Assembly: GCF_003945595.2 (NCBI RefSeq)
Contig: NW_024104367.1
Span: forward strand, 310,001-374,000
Direction of reading: 5' to 3'
Length of the DNA stretch: 64,000 nt
DNA from: Pipra filicauda
Taxonomy: Eukaryota > Chordata > Aves > Passeriformes > Pipridae
Position numbers and translations under genes: made by a program. A model generated the notes under the pieces. It had not been told where the DNA came from, ran no database searches, and saw only the letters and a list, made by a program, of their open reading frames with translations. Positions 34,211-46,689 of this stretch are shown here, piece after piece (position 1 is the first letter of the stretch; each line of letters opens with the position of its first letter).

Positions 34211-36067
34211 TATTTCCAGGGATTCAGGGCTGGACTTGATCTCAAGTATATCTGAGAAAACACACCTGACATACCATTTTCCCACCTACCACTTCTACTG
34301 TTTCTACAGATTTCAATTCTTGTATTTAGGATACAATGATGGAAGAAATAACAGTGCAATTTTTGATGTCCATCATAAATTTGGGTGCTGGATGGATTTC
34401 AGTGGGAAGAACTTCCCACAGCCTACAAACTCGATCAGAAGTGTGCTGGTGACCTGGCTGAAATCTGATTACAAAAGATTCAATGATATTGTGGAAAGTA
34501 CATCTGTAATGTCCACTGCCATGGGTACAAGGGATGCAATTAGCTGCTGAAATTAATTGCAATCGTGCAAGTGGAAGCCAGGCATGTAAAATGTACAAGT
34601 CTCCAGCCTTGTCTGACGCAGTACCATTAATAAGATCCATAATCCCTTCTCCCAGAATGTTGGCAGAGCACATCTGATCACACATTGTAGTGTGATCAGA
34701 GGGGTTTTAAATCAAGAGAGGAGGTAAGTATAGGAATCTAGACTTGTACACTCATGACTATGAGAAAAAAAATATATTCAATAAAGTATGTAGTTTTTAT
34801 GACACAGAGATATTCCTATACTAATAAAACATTATTTTTAGTTGAATTCTCTCACACCAATTCAGTTTCCTTTTCCCTTTTCTCTCACTTGCTTTTCTGT
34901 CTTAAAAAAAATAGATAAAAAAATCTCTTATTTCAAAGCATCAAAAATGATGATGACCTGTGGAAAAAGTATTTTTCCTTTCCAGATTTACAACCTTTTG
35001 GAAGAAAGCTAAAAAAATATCTGGCATATCAAAGTGCAAGCCACGAGTTGCGTGCATTTGCTCTGAACACACACAGAGATTGACTAGTTGTGGACTCCAG
35101 GAAGAACTTTAGACAAAAGAACTTGGGGGACAATGAAGAGCAGAAAGTAATTATAATGCCAAAGGATAAATTTTCAAAGATCCTTTTGGGAATTTGTTGC
35201 CAAATTTCCATTAAAGTTAAATATTGTACCAGTGCAAACCCTGTCTGAGGATCACTGAGTTTAATAAGAAAGAACCAGTGGGCTATACAGAAAATCAGAG
35301 AAGGGCAATATCTCCCCATAAAACACAGGGAAAAAAGTCATTTGAAGGAAAAATGAAGTACAGGGATGTGTGGGCACAGCTTTTCAGGCAGGGAATAATT
35401 GTGTATTACATTTGTGGCAGTTGTATGCATGAAATAAAACAGTAAAGCAAGAAATAAAAGAATTTTAACATTTATAAAAACGCAGATATGTTACAAGAGT
35501 AATATCACCGGCTGCTATAAATCAGCTAAATTGATAACTATGGGCAGGAATATCTGCCTTACCTTAAAATATTAGTTTTCACATTTACTCTGATCATCCT
35601 GTTCAGACGGCAATGACACTGGTTACTACTGAATGCCCTATTCCAAGAAATCCACAATATTTACAAATGTTGAGGGTGGTGACACGTTTTATAACCAGTC
35701 TGGGACAAAGAAAAGTCTCTACTGGCTTTTGATTTCTTGGTAAAACTCAGCAGAACAACTCTGACAGCACACAAAAATACAACAAAAAAAGCGCAGCAGC
35801 ATAAAATTATAGGGATGTAAACACATAACAAAGCCCACACAAAGTGTTTGTTACTGTATAAGGTGATAAGCTAAAGCAGCAATCAGTGTATGTTTTTTGG
35901 GCACTTTCTTTAACAGTTCTACAGATACTGAAATAATCGACACTGTTGTGACATTTTCCCTGGTTTCCAGACCCGGTGATTTCCCAGCCACCTTGGAGCA
36001 CTGAGTAGAATTTCAAAGGCCTTTTCCACCTCTGTGTAGCTCTTGTGAGCCCTTCAAAACGGATCAG
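34211..36067. other. Unique sequence
   Basis: Open frames at 34236-34550 (plus) and 34326-34685 (minus) overlap on opposite strands without splice or domain support. No repeat recognised. Confidence 0.45.
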
Positions 36068-36140
36068 TGCTTTGGATGAGGCCTTGGCCCAGCTGAAATC
36101 AGTCAGAAAAATTCCATTGACTTCAGTGGGGTCAGAATTT
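36068..36140 (+). repeat. Ancient amniote interspersed repeat fragment (CCATTGACTTCA type)
   Basis: GGATGAGGCCTTGGCCCAGC, TGAAATCAGTCAGAAAAATT, CCATTGACTTCAGTGGGGTC and AGAATTTCA keep the order of a very common old reptile/bird repeat carrying CCATTGACTTCARTGGG. Family name uncertain. Confidence 0.5.
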
Positions 36141-37466
36141 CATCTTCAGCCTTCATCTCCCTTCCTCTTAGAGGAATGTTATTTTTAAAGCCTCCCTGCC
36201 ATGCTTTGTGCCTATTTATAAAGGGAAGATGTCAAAGGGTGACTCTTCCCTCCTTTCAGACCCACAGCCATGGGTTATTTTGCCTTGCAAAGGTCTCCTC
36301 AGCCAGGACAGCCAAGGCAGAGGTTTCATTAGGAAGGGTGAACCAGCAATCAAGAGGTCGACACCCAGCGGGTTTTGAAAACCCTCAATCCTCCAAAGCA
36401 GAACATATCCCAGTAGGATTAAGAGGGAATACTGTCTTCAAGTCCTCTGTGTGTTTTATAGCTCTTTTGTATAGAATGACTTTATTTTAAGAGGTTGGGG
36501 GATGAGAGGAGATATCAGCAGGTCTGCAGCTGCTTTATCCAAGGTCTCAGGCCCCTTCTGAGGATCACTGGTTGTAAAGGAGGATGTGGGTGGGCATCAT
36601 TAGAATTGCCCCACGCATATCAATAGCCAATTAGGGAACATAACTCAGTTTGATCCACTGCATACAGGGAAAGAGTAAATGGTTTTGTATGAATAAATCA
36701 GTTCAAGAGAATTATTTCTCCCTCTTAAGAAATTATAAATGGTTCTATCAAGCACCATTATCGGCTGGAGCAGAAATAAAATCTGACATTTGTCTCTAGA
36801 GCCTTTTACATTAAAGCATGATTTTTACAATTACATTCTCCAAACTTTTAGTTCTCTAATGGCAGAAAAGGAGGCATAAGGGCAGCAAAGAAATGAGGCT
36901 TGTTGTCATGCATGTGAAAATTAAAGAGATACTCAGGAAAATTCAGGAACTAGGAAAGGTTATATCCCAACCTTTAGGACTCTGGGTGCAGAAAACATTT
37001 TTAGACTAAATACTCACTTTTCTGTAGTTAATAAGAGTATCTGACTGCATTTGTAAAGAGGAGAAGAAAACTTTTGGGAACAATTGGATTTGCAAGCCAC
37101 AGGAACTTAACTTATTGTAGGCAATTTGTCATAATTAGGGCACTTCTGGATGTCTTTTTATACTTTCATGTGAACTGTATGGAACTAGCCAAGGTTTCAA
37201 AAAGGGTCCTGCACCAAATGAGTGATCACTTTGATTCACTTTGATGGTTCAGATGATCTTTATTTGTGTCTATTTGCAGCAAAATAAAGATTATTGGTTC
37301 TTGTATTTCTATTCACAAGATGAAGTTGGTTTTAAAGTTCATCCTTCTCACTCCCTCTGAATCAACCTGACCTTTGGAATGAGTACAGGGGTTGATGAAA
37401 ACAATGCAATCCCACAACAGGTTGTGAAGGCACCAGCAACAAACATTGTAGAACATCACCAGTCAC
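36141..37466. other. Unique sequence
   Basis: No gene or repeat recognised. GATTCACTTTGAT-type short duplication at 37224-37245. Confidence 0.5.
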
Positions 37467-37530
37467 TGAATCACAGAATCTCAGAAATGATTTGGGTTGG
37501 AGGGGATCTCTGGACGTCTCATGTCCTGCA
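37467..37530 (-). mobile_element. CR1 LINE, very short 3' fragment
   Basis: TGAATCACAGAATCTCAGAA, then GATTTGGGTTGGAGGGGATC and TCTGGACGTC are antisense CR1 3' end. Only about 60 bases can be followed. Confidence 0.75.
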
Positions 37531-37867
37531 GGGCAAAAAAACAACCTTCCCAGAAGTAACCTAGAAAGAACTGTGAATTTCTGGTGGACCTTGACCCACA
37601 ACCTCTGTAGTGCTGGTTGGGGCCTCTTAATGAGTGTATGAAGAGTGTTCAGGGACTCCATAGACATGGACCAACATCAAAATCAGTGTTGGCATCTGAG
37701 TCCTTCAATGTAGAGATTGTTCAAGAATGTTCTTTAGAATATGTTCAATTCATTTTGCTGCTTCCTGGCTCATGGATGCACTGTCAAAACATGTTAAAAC
37801 CTTGCTCAGTGTCATTTTAGTAAATATAATTTTTTTTCTGTATTTACTTAAAATAAGTACCTGATTA

Positions 37868-38342
37868 TCACAGAATCACAGAATCACAGAATCACAGAAT
37901 CACAGAATCACAGAATAGTGAGGTTTGGAAGGGATATCATCCAGTCCAACTTCCCTGCCAAGACAGGGCCATATGGAGCAGGTGGCACAGGAACATGTCC
38001 AGGTGGTTTTGGAATGTCTCCAGAGAGGGAGACTCTACTCCCTCGCTGGGCAGATGTTCCAGTGCTCTGCCACCCTCCATGGAAAGAAGTTCTTCCTTGT
38101 GTTGAGGTGGAACTTCTTGTGTTTTAGTTTAGGGCCATTGCTCCTCATCCTGTTGCTGGGCATCACTGAAAAGAGTCTGGCACCATCCTCTGACACCTGT
38201 CTTTGAGATATTTGTAAGTATTGATGAGATTCTCTCTTTATCTTCTTTTCTTTAGATTAAACAGGCCCAGCTCCCACAATCTCTCCTCACAGGAGGGATG
38301 CTCCAGACCCCTCATCATCTTTGTGGCCTCTGCTGGATGACT
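37868..38342 (-). mobile_element. CR1 LINE, 0.47-kb 3' fragment with six-copy octamer tail
   Basis: Six perfect TCACAGAA units (37868-37915) are followed by AGGTTTGGAAGGGATATCAT, GACAGGGCCATATGGAGCAG, GGAATGTCTCCAGAGAGGGA and AGAAGTTCTTCCTTGTGTTG, and by the antisense ORF2 C-terminus (CCCAGCTCCCACAATCTCTC, ATCATCTTTGTGGCCTCTGC). It ends abruptly at 38342 in the palm-distal part of ORF2. It shares its body subtype with 53127-53848 and 26211-26374. Confidence 0.96.
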
Positions 38343-39172
38343 ATTTCAGAAGTTTATCTTTTCTGTGCTGCAAATGAACACTTACAGATGCTTGAGTTGG
38401 AACAAAAAGCTTCTGTAGGTTTCATCCTTACAGATCTTTACTGTTCCTTGGGACAAAACATCCATGTCTTAAATACATTTGCTAAAACAGGGGCTCTCCC
38501 AGAGCACCTCCAGGAAAAAGCACAGGGGGTCGGCAGACCTTGTAATGAATGCTCATCACTGGGTAACACTTCATCTTCACTTCTCTCTAATTAACACTAA
38601 AATAGTATTCAGAACAGACTGGTTTTACATAAAAAGGAATTCCTGATAGAGATTGGCATTTATAATTAATAGCCAGCCAGCTCAAGTGCTGGCTCTTTAC
38701 TTTTAAGTGCTCCATTATTATAATTTCTCCTGAAATTCATTATAATAACACTGATCACAAAGAGACCATTTCTCTTTGGTTTAAAGAGCTGCTGTCAGTG
38801 ATGGCAAGGCAAAGATTTGACCTACATGAGAACATAAGGGCAAGGGCATGTTTTAGTGCTTGGACATATGGAGTTACAAGAGACCTGTGTATTGTGATGA
38901 CAGCACTCAGCTCTGCAGTTGATATAAAGATGTTCAAAGTCCTCCTGCTAGAGAAGCCTCTCCTGACTAATAGTGCTGCACTGGAACCCTCTCAAGCCTT
39001 CTGCATCTCATTTGTACCTAAACATTTTAGTTAAAGAAACACTGAGGCATTTTTTATGAACAAAACCCCAGAAGTACTGGACTTTTGTTTGACCTCCAAA
39101 TTGTTTGACAGCAATGAGGGGATTAGCTGGTCCCCTCCAATGACCATCCAAATGATACTGCAGATTACTTAC
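38343..39172. other. Unique sequence
   Basis: No recognised repeat. Open frames at 38298-38594 and 38798-39034 have no supporting signals. Confidence 0.45.
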
Positions 39173-39277
39173 AGATTTTGTGAGGGTTCGTTTTGGTCTC
39201 CTTAAATTGTGAGATGGTGCATTTGGATCTCCTATTTCTTCCCCTTTTGTGGCACTCACAGCCTCAGACAGTGTCAT
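39173..39277 (-). CDS. Candidate 105-base internal exon, unrecognised protein
   Basis: On the minus strand the acceptor is CTATTTGCCTCGAAGAAATTAG and the donor is AAATCT|GTAAGT, the latter a perfect six-base match. The 35 codons between are open in only one frame, begin with ATG and include NAPSHNLRRPKRTLTKS, a basic low-complexity stretch. Both ends are on codon boundaries, which fits 51723-52034 before and 21776-21851 after. Against it, a CR1 tail begins only 28 bases upstream of the acceptor (39306), where it would crowd the branch point. Confidence 0.25.
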
Positions 39278-39305
39278 CTAATTTCTTCGAGGCAAATAGA
39301 CACGG

Positions 39306-39402
39306 AGTCATTGAATCACAGAATGGGTTGGGTTGGAAGGGACCTTAAAAATCCTTAATTCCAACCCCTCTGCCATGGGGTTTTACATTTCACTAGACCA
39401 GG
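39306..39402 (-). mobile_element. CR1 LINE, 3' tail fragment
   Basis: AGTCATTGAATCACAGAATG, GGTTGGGTTGGAAGGGACCT, then CCCCTCTGCCATGGGG and CACTAGACCAGG are antisense CR1, about 97 bases. Confidence 0.93.
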
Positions 39403-40329
39403 AGAGGATGTGTGGTTGATGTGTGCAACAGTAGAAGGCATTTAGGGGTCCATCCTACACCCATGATTTACTAGAGTCAGGAAAACATGACACGTAAAAT
39501 GTATAAACTATTAAATGCACACAGCAGTCAGACATTGGCTTGGCTACTCTTTCATCCTATCATCTTTGATTAAGAGCTGTAGACAATAAAGTTAAAGGTT
39601 AATTAAAGTGCAAAACAGCCTCACATTTGTAAAATAAAATTACCTGTTTAAAAATCCTCTAATTAAGAAAATAATCTAATAATGGTTCTTCGCCAGAGGG
39701 AGAAGAAGATTTCTGAGCTAAACTCAATTTTTCAAGCTAAGGGAAATGTCTGACCTAACTCACATACCTAAGTGGTGAGAGATTTCAAATAATAATGTGC
39801 TCCCAAGGTGAAAAGGGATTCCAATCCCTTTTAGTGATGCCACAGACCTCTCAGAGATGACAAAAATGAAACCAATCTCATGAAACCAATGTCCATTTTG
39901 CTTAGACTTCCTGAGGGAACTCCCTCAGAGCTTCAGGATATGTATGATGCAGGTTCCTTCGTCACTCCAGTCTAGGTGGGTGAGAAATTATGGGTAGTCA
40001 AGGGCTGAAAAGTCCTCAGATTTTTTTATTTTTTTTCCCTAAAGCTCTCACTTAAAATAAAAACAAGCAGAAAGGGCCAGAAAAATATCACTCTGGAATA
40101 AGTCTCTTGCTGCTGGTTTCTGTAGAGCTGGAGAGAAAAAGATTAACCCAAGCACTACACGTTATCCATATAATCTGCTTACAAACCAAGACATGGACTT
40201 TTGTATCCTCTGATAGACTGTTCCACCACAAATAGTTGTGCCCTATAAAATTGGACTGAATCTTGCTATGTAATACCCACAATCCCAAAAAGTTTCCAAC
40301 TTCCTCTTAGAAATAATTCAAAATCCTTA
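39403..40329. other. Unique AT-rich sequence
   Basis: No recognised gene or repeat. Confidence 0.5.
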
Positions 40330-40560
40330 ATACAAACACTGTTTTGCATTTGTGTAACAATTTCCACCCGAAAATCTCGCAGCATATTCCTAAATAAGAT
40401 TCAAAATTCATGTGCATGAATAGCTCACCTTTAGTTTTGCAAGGGCAAACAGAGAAATGGAGTAATTTATTTAGCTGACATTGTAAGGGCACTGACTTAG
40501 CTGAAAATAGAGTCCAGATCTCCTGATTCGTAGCCCTGTGCTGGAGAGACCACACTACTA
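40330..40560 (+). repeat. MIR-like ancient SINE fragment
   Basis: ACAGAGAAATGGAGTAATTT, TAAGGGCACTGACTTAGCTG, GAGTCCAGATCTCCTGATTC and CCCTGTGCTGGAGAGACCAC follow the order of the amniote MIR core: the AACTGAG-cacagag-taa block, then the GAACCCAGatCTCCTGACTC block. It is diverged but clear in the second half. The 5' limit is uncertain. Confidence 0.55.
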
Positions 40561-41477
40561 CTCCTAAGCAACCTCCCAAGAAGCCCATAAAATTCAGCAG
40601 TGGCAGCTCTATATATAATGCTGATCCAACATTTGCTGTGGGTAATGTTTTACACTATATCTCTTGCAAATCATTTCTTTTAAAGCATTTCCTCTGTCTG
40701 TACCTAATGATTTATTCAGCCTTTGTTGCCTGATGTGAATCTTCCTCTGAAAAAACAATATGCAAATCTATAAAAATGCAACTTCAGGGGTTTTACCTTT
40801 TCTTTCTTTTTTTTTTTTCTTTTGTAATTTTATTTCATTTTATTCAAATCATAAATCTTTACATTGTGGGAATGAACATTAGGAAACCTGAAGCAAACAC
40901 TTTCTATTCTAATTTATTTTAGCTTACAAATGCTGTAGTTTCCCTCCCCTTCAGAATTTTTCACAAAAATGGAAATGACAAAAGGAAAACATTCCAAGAA
41001 TGTTTTTAAGGCAGTGCTTGAAAATGGGAGGTGGGAGAGGAAAATGGCATCTATCTGGTTACAATGTTTTAAGGATATTTACTAATCTTTTAATTGGTAA
41101 AGGTTAATGCACCTGCCTATTGCTCATGACAACAAACACAGGATTTCCAAGTGGGAAACACAGTGATTTTATCAAGAAAAGTCCTTTTTGAAAGGCCAAA
41201 AAGGAAATAGATGTTGCTTCAGGAAATAGACAAGACAAAATACCCCTGTCCTAAATCAGAGGGCTGGACAGAAGAAGCAGGTTTTCTGTGACATGATAGA
41301 ACAAGTGACAAAGGTTACAACTGAACCCTAACCCACCCAGAGGTTTAGTTGATTTAAATAACTTAATGTTAGTCATCCAAGAGTCGAGTTTGAAACTAAG
41401 CACCATAGTCTGTATATCAAAGGGAAAGGGGTGATTCAAAGATCCTAAATAGATGTTTGAGATAAGGAAGGTTGGTA
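40561..41477. other. AT-rich unique sequence
   Basis: Pyrimidine run (T-rich) at 40796-40850. No gene seen. Confidence 0.5.
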
Positions 41478-41717
41478 GATTGAAGGAGAGCAGATGTCAG
41501 GAAGAAATTCTTTACCGTGAGGGTGGTGAGGACAACCACTGGAACAGGTTGTCCAGACAGGCTGTGGTCTCCCCATCCCTGGAACTGTTCAAGGCCAGGT
41601 TGGATGGGGCTTGGGGAGACCTGGGATAGTGGAAGGTGTCCCTGCCCATGGCAGGGGGGTGGAACGCGATGGTTTTTAATGTTCATTCCGATCCAAACCA
41701 TTCTGTGATTCCATAAT
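41478..41717 (+). mobile_element. CR1 LINE, 3' fragment
   Basis: Sense CR1: GATGTCAGGAAGAAATTCTT, GTGAGGGTGGTGAGGACAAC, ATCCCTGGAACTGTTCAAGG, GTGTCCCTGCCCATGGCAGG and CCAAACCATTCTGTGATTCC. Confidence 0.95.
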
Positions 41718-42930
41718 AACTATCCTGCTCTAAATTTTTTTGCAGGTGCTTATTCCTTTTGATTGCAGAGGATTTAACCCAGACAATGACTTTGTACTGG
41801 AGCAGATGTCTGGCTTTAAAACAGGTGATGTTCATCCCAAAGATGGTGAAGGGTTATCAGGTACCACTTAGAATTACTCTATCAAAGCACATCCATAGCA
41901 ATCCTGCTTGGACTGATAACGACCAAAGCCAACTTCTCAGGGGTCCTCTCTTATTTTTATCTGCTGGCTTGACCTTCAGACTGTGACCAGGACAATACAA
42001 TATTTTTAAGCCATGGCTGGATTTGACCAAGCAGTTGATTGATGCAGCAGAGAGGCAATAGTTTCATCCAGAAAACAGGTATTTTAGGGGGGGCTGTACC
42101 TCCCCATCTGCTGATGGAGTGCTTAATTACAATATAATTATTGCTCATTTTTATACATTAAAGATATAAAAATATACATTTCTACCCCACTTCTGAGTTA
42201 GGATGGTAATGACACCTCTTACTTTTGATGCTTAATTTTTGAAACCACATTGTATTTTTCCTCTGTGCTAACCTACATGCTTGGGGGGATTTTCTGGTAA
42301 ATAACCATACAGTTCACTCTTCCCTTCCAAGATTACTGCAAATTCCTATTTACTATGATCTTATTGCAAGACTTTAGTTAGAATTAGGTTCTGATGGCTT
42401 AAAACTTGTTTCTTTCATGCAAAACAATTTCTTAATTCATTTGAATTTTAACAACCATCCAGAAGTAAACTTTTCTGATGGGAGCTGAATAGAAGAGCTG
42501 CAAAAGTACATGTGCTCTTGGCACATCTGATGAAGTTCTGCATGCGTAGAGTTTTCCCATCTTCCTTTTCTCCTGCCATCCAGGTTCTGGAAATGTCCAG
42601 TCCTACATACCCAGGCTTTGTATCTTATCTCATTTTAAAGACTGGATACTTTGGAGGGTCAAAACCTTTTCCCTCTGTTTGGAATGTGTTAAGATGATCC
42701 ATCACTAAGGCATCTAAACTTCATACTTGTGCAAACAAGATTTGATTCCATGCTCTAATAAAACATCATCCTTCCCTGAATTCAGTAATTACTGTTAGTT
42801 GCCCCCATTTTCCCAGGATGTCAGCAGTTTCCATCAGTCTGGGATACTTAGTTTTTACATTGCAATAGTGGAGATGATGTAATTACTGAGGTGTTCAGTA
42901 ATTCATTCAGTAAATCCCATTCCAAGGATG
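41718..42930. other. Unique sequence
   Basis: No repeat or gene recognised. Confidence 0.5.
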
Positions 42931-43078
42931 GACACACCATCCCTGGAAGTGTCCAAGGCCAGGTTGGATGGGGCTCTGAGCAACCTGGTCTAGTGGAAGG
43001 TGTCCCTGCCCATGGCAGGGGGTTGGAACGAGATGATCTTTAATGTCTCCTCCAACTCAAACTGTTCTGTGATTCTAA
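42931..43078 (+). mobile_element. CR1 LINE, 3' tail fragment
   Basis: ACCATCCCTGGAAGTGTCCA, GAGCAACCTGGTCTAGTGGA, GCCCATGGCAGGGGGTTGGA and CAAACTGTTCTGTGATTCT are a sense CR1 3' end of about 150 bases, little diverged. Confidence 0.95.
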
Positions 43079-44609
43079 AATATATCCTTGAGTAACTTTT
43101 TGATTTTAACTTCTCTTTTAGGGGAAATGGAGGTTGTTTTTCAAAGTGTGCAATAAAGAGTTCAAGTTTTCCATTTGTATCTCAGTGATTTATCTCTGAT
43201 TTATCTCTGGCCAATTGCTCCTTTTCTATGAAATATAAATTATATCATGTCATACGACCTATAAAGATAAAACAATCCTCAATTATGAGGGCTCAGATTC
43301 CTCAGCAATAGAGATTGTGGCATTAAATTAAAAGGAGCTGCAGTAACAGCTCTACAAGGCAACTCTATGAAACAGTTCTCACTGGATTGTCTGAATGTGT
43401 TTGGAGACCAAAGGTCAAAAAATCTCTTTCCCCTTTCTCAGTCAACCATTAAAATGTACTTTGTGACAAGTAAATACAGAAATGTAACTCACCCTAAGCC
43501 TACACATCTCAAGTGGACAATTACAGTGATGGAAAAGGAGAGATTGTTGGATTAACACTCACAATAAAGGTTCCAAGCCTGACACTTCTATTCTTTGATC
43601 TTACTGTATTTTGATGTCTTACTTTCTACACATTCACACTCTGTTGGTCTTTTACTCGTTGATAGCTGTCTTTTGAAAAGAATTCCTCTCACTTGCCTGC
43701 ATCTTTCAGCAAAAATAAATAAATATAAAAAAGAAAAGAGGAAGAAAAGGCTGACTAGGAAGAAGTTGGCTGAGTTTCTCAGAGCACCTGAGGCTTTAAA
43801 TATAACTGGTCAAAGGCAATGCACTGATCTGTGCTCAACATCAGAACTGGGTTAGTGCTTCCAAGTTCCTGTGCCTGGGTTTTGGCTGTAGCCCAATTTT
43901 GTGGGGTTTAGAAACAGATCCATCAGTCCCACCTCACCCAAACCTTCCTTTAGGTGGTGTAAAACCCCCCATACCTGGATAAAGGATGAGCTGACCTAAG
44001 TCTTCACATGGATGACCAGGAGGAAAGGCTCTCTGGACACACCATAACAAAACCACAGCTCACAGAATTTATATTCAGTCATTGTGATTAAGGCAAACAT
44101 CACTTTTGGACAATTACTCTTATCCTTGACTGCAGCACTCCCAAGGTAGTGCTACTCTTGAAGATGACACCAGTGCAGAAATAGCAATTTCATCACTGTT
44201 ACAGTTTACTATTACCTTAATTTTAAAATGAGAGGCTCCAGGCGCTCTGTCTTTTATGCTGAGGGGAAAGTTAAAAATTCCTGGGACTGCTCCTGGATTC
44301 TCCCATTTTCTTCCCAAGTTACTTTGATGTCCCCTTTTCTGTTTGGATCACAGTTTCTCTAGAGATTGATTTCTTACAGTGCCTGGGCCAACTGACTCCT
44401 CATATTCTCCTTCCAGGAACAAAAAATTCCAGACTATTTCTCATATCCTTTCCACGCAAATGTTAGCAGGTGATGTGGATCCCCATTTCCTCCTGCACAG
44501 GGTCTGAAGTGTTCAGTTACTTGGTCAGATTTTTACCCACAACCACTGATTTTACCTCTTTTCTTTGAAGAGATGGTGGCCTAGCAATCAGTTGTTTATT
44601 CTTGGCCCT
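43079..44609. other. Unique sequence
   Basis: A short duplication GATTTATCTCT (twice, 43187-43208). No gene or repeat family recognised. Confidence 0.5.
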
Positions 44610-44727
44610 GTTAAGCAGTTCACTTGATGCTGCTATGCCTCAGTTTACACACTTTTAATCTAGGGATAATAATAGTCTATGACCTGTTTCTCTCCTAGGA
44701 CAACCAGGAAATTAATTAATTAATGTG
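44610..44727 (-). repeat. MIR-like ancient SINE fragment
   Basis: Antisense MIR core: GCTATGCCTCAGTTTACACA, then TCTAGGGATAATAATAGTCT and CTCTCCTAGGACAACCAGGA, ending in an ATTAATTAATTAATG run where MIR has its ATTAAATGAG block. This is one of the clearest MIR matches in the window. Confidence 0.7.
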
Positions 44728-45564
44728 ACATGAAACTGCCAGCTGAGAAGGAGTGGAAGGAGTGCTGATCATGTCCATATAGTTTGAGAGGCCCCAAGAA
44801 ATGAGAGCTTAATTTGTGAGGTGGGAGCCAACAACTAATATTTGAGGATTTCATGGAGCTTGGTTTTAAAACATGTATTTTGGACACCTGTCTTCTCAGA
44901 AGAGCCTGCCAAAGCATTTGATGCAGAAAAACAATGTGAAATGGTTGTCAAATGAACCTGTATGTCATTAAAAGGAAAGGAAAATTAATGTGACTCATAC
45001 AGGATGCTGAAAGTCTGTCACAGCAGCCCAGGGCAAGTGTCGTTTATTCCTGGCAGCACAAAGCCCAACTGATTGATCCCAAAGCCTTGTGAATTCAGCA
45101 GAAAGACTCCCAAGCTACCTCAGACTAACTAGCTTTTCTGTCAGTCTGAACATTGTCAGTCACGAAAAACTTTAAATACCAAGACTTGGAGTCTCTGGCA
45201 GGGATAGTAAAATATTGAGCTTTCCCAACCCACCCAAAGAATCCTGGGGTCCTACAGCAAAGTTTCGTCCTACAGCATAAATTCTAAGTTTCCTGCATGT
45301 GGTGTGACTCTTTGTGTTCAGGTCAGAGAAGGAAAGGCTGGCAGGATGTAGGTGGATTATGTTAATCGACGAGAAAATTTCAGGGTTTTCCTTTCTGTAA
45401 AAGTTGCTCAACCCCTGAAAGCTTTCTGTGAGAAACCTGTCAGAGACCTTACTGCCAGTGTTTTGGATCTTTGATGCCTCCAGTGCAGTCTGTGGCTTTC
45501 TCTGTCCCCTGCTGCTGTGACAAAGCCATGGCCACTGCTTAGGCAGAAGGGTTGCAAAATCCCA
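44728..45564. other. Unique sequence with a 142-codon minus frame
   Basis: The minus open frame 45172-45600 has no domain, splice or composition support, and its 5' end overlaps a MIR-like repeat. Confidence 0.4.
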
Positions 45565-45660
45565 CAGTGCATAAAGCACTGAGCTGGAGTTCAACATCAT
45601 GGTCTGCCTGTTGGAAGCAAGGCAGTTTGGTCACCCTGTGCCTCAACCTCCTCATGTCTC
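45565..45660 (-). repeat. MIR-like ancient SINE fragment
   Basis: AGTGCATAAAGCACTGAGCT, GGAGTTCAACATCATGGTCT, CAGTTTGGTCACCCTGTGCC and TCAACCTCCTCATG follow the antisense MIR order (gtggAAAGagcactg - gagTTCaa - TTtGGgcAagTcAcctctgTGCCTCA). Confidence 0.5.
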
Positions 45661-46016
45661 TTTATTCATTTTTCATTTGCTTTCTCTCTTTTGGTCATTA
45701 ACACATTGAGACCACGACCATTTCTTACTTCTGTTTGATATCACAGTTTCAACTACATTTCCCCTTCCCCCCCTGGATATTTGCACGAAGCCAATGGATC
45801 TACAGACTGATTTGTTTAATTTTTTTATGTAAGAAATCATATGGGTGAGTGTTTGAAGCAGGCAGCCTTTGATGTACCAAGTGTCAAGGATTCTCACCAC
45901 TGCTTTTGAAGGCAACAGGATTCCCTTTTGTGAAAGGTACTCCCTGTTTTGTATCTTTGCTTTGCTACTGTCTGATTATAAATTTATCTTAGACTTCTAC
46001 CACCTTTTATAGAATC

Positions 46017-46078
46017 TGTAGGCCAAAGTCCTAGCAGTGAAAAACAGTGCACCTCCACTGATGTCAACAGAAAAATGG
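46017..46078. repeat. Possible ancient amniote repeat remnant
   Basis: TGTAGGCCAAAGTCCTAGCA, then CACCTCCACTGATGTCAACA resembles the AAATTCTGC...CTCCACTGAAGTCAATGG block of an old reptile/bird repeat. Only 60 bases are alignable by eye. Confidence 0.3.
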
Positions 46079-46689
46079 CAATGTTTATTAGATAAACATC
46101 TACCTTATTAGACATTATTTATTATCACTTTTCATGTTATCATTTTGCAATTTACTTTTATTACTGTTATTTATTACCAGGCCTGTTTCCTCAGACATTA
46201 TGAATCCTCCTTGCATAAATGGATTTGGACATCCATTATACCCCCAAGGCAGCAAAATGAAAATATGAAGAAGTTTAGATGGTATTTTCAAGACACCTAA
46301 TTAGTTCACATCCTAAAAGCCATAATATAATGGATCTGTTGTGCATCTTTGACTGATAGTGAGGTAGTGCCAGACTGGGGATAATGACTGGGTCCCATCT
46401 GTGCACAGGGAGGTGGCAGTGAGCTGGAGATGCCTTGTGATGGAGCAACTGTCAGAGGGGTTGCAGTGATGCAAAAGCTCCTGTTATATCCGTGGTTGAT
46501 GCAGGATTCATGTGCACAGATTTCTCACTGAAAGCGTAAAATCTGACCTGTCAAATCTCACTGGTCAAAAGCTTCTTTTCAGGAGTTTTCTCTGGCTGTA
46601 ACTCGGGGAATGAGTATGAGTTGTGGCACCTGCTTTTGTCTCTGGCTTGTGTGGAATGGATTTGGACAGGGGGAGAGGAGGGAGGTGTT

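Noticed and set aside
45172..45600. 142-codon minus-strand open frame
   Set aside because: No domain, no splice context, partly MIR-like. Frames of this length are expected about once by chance here.
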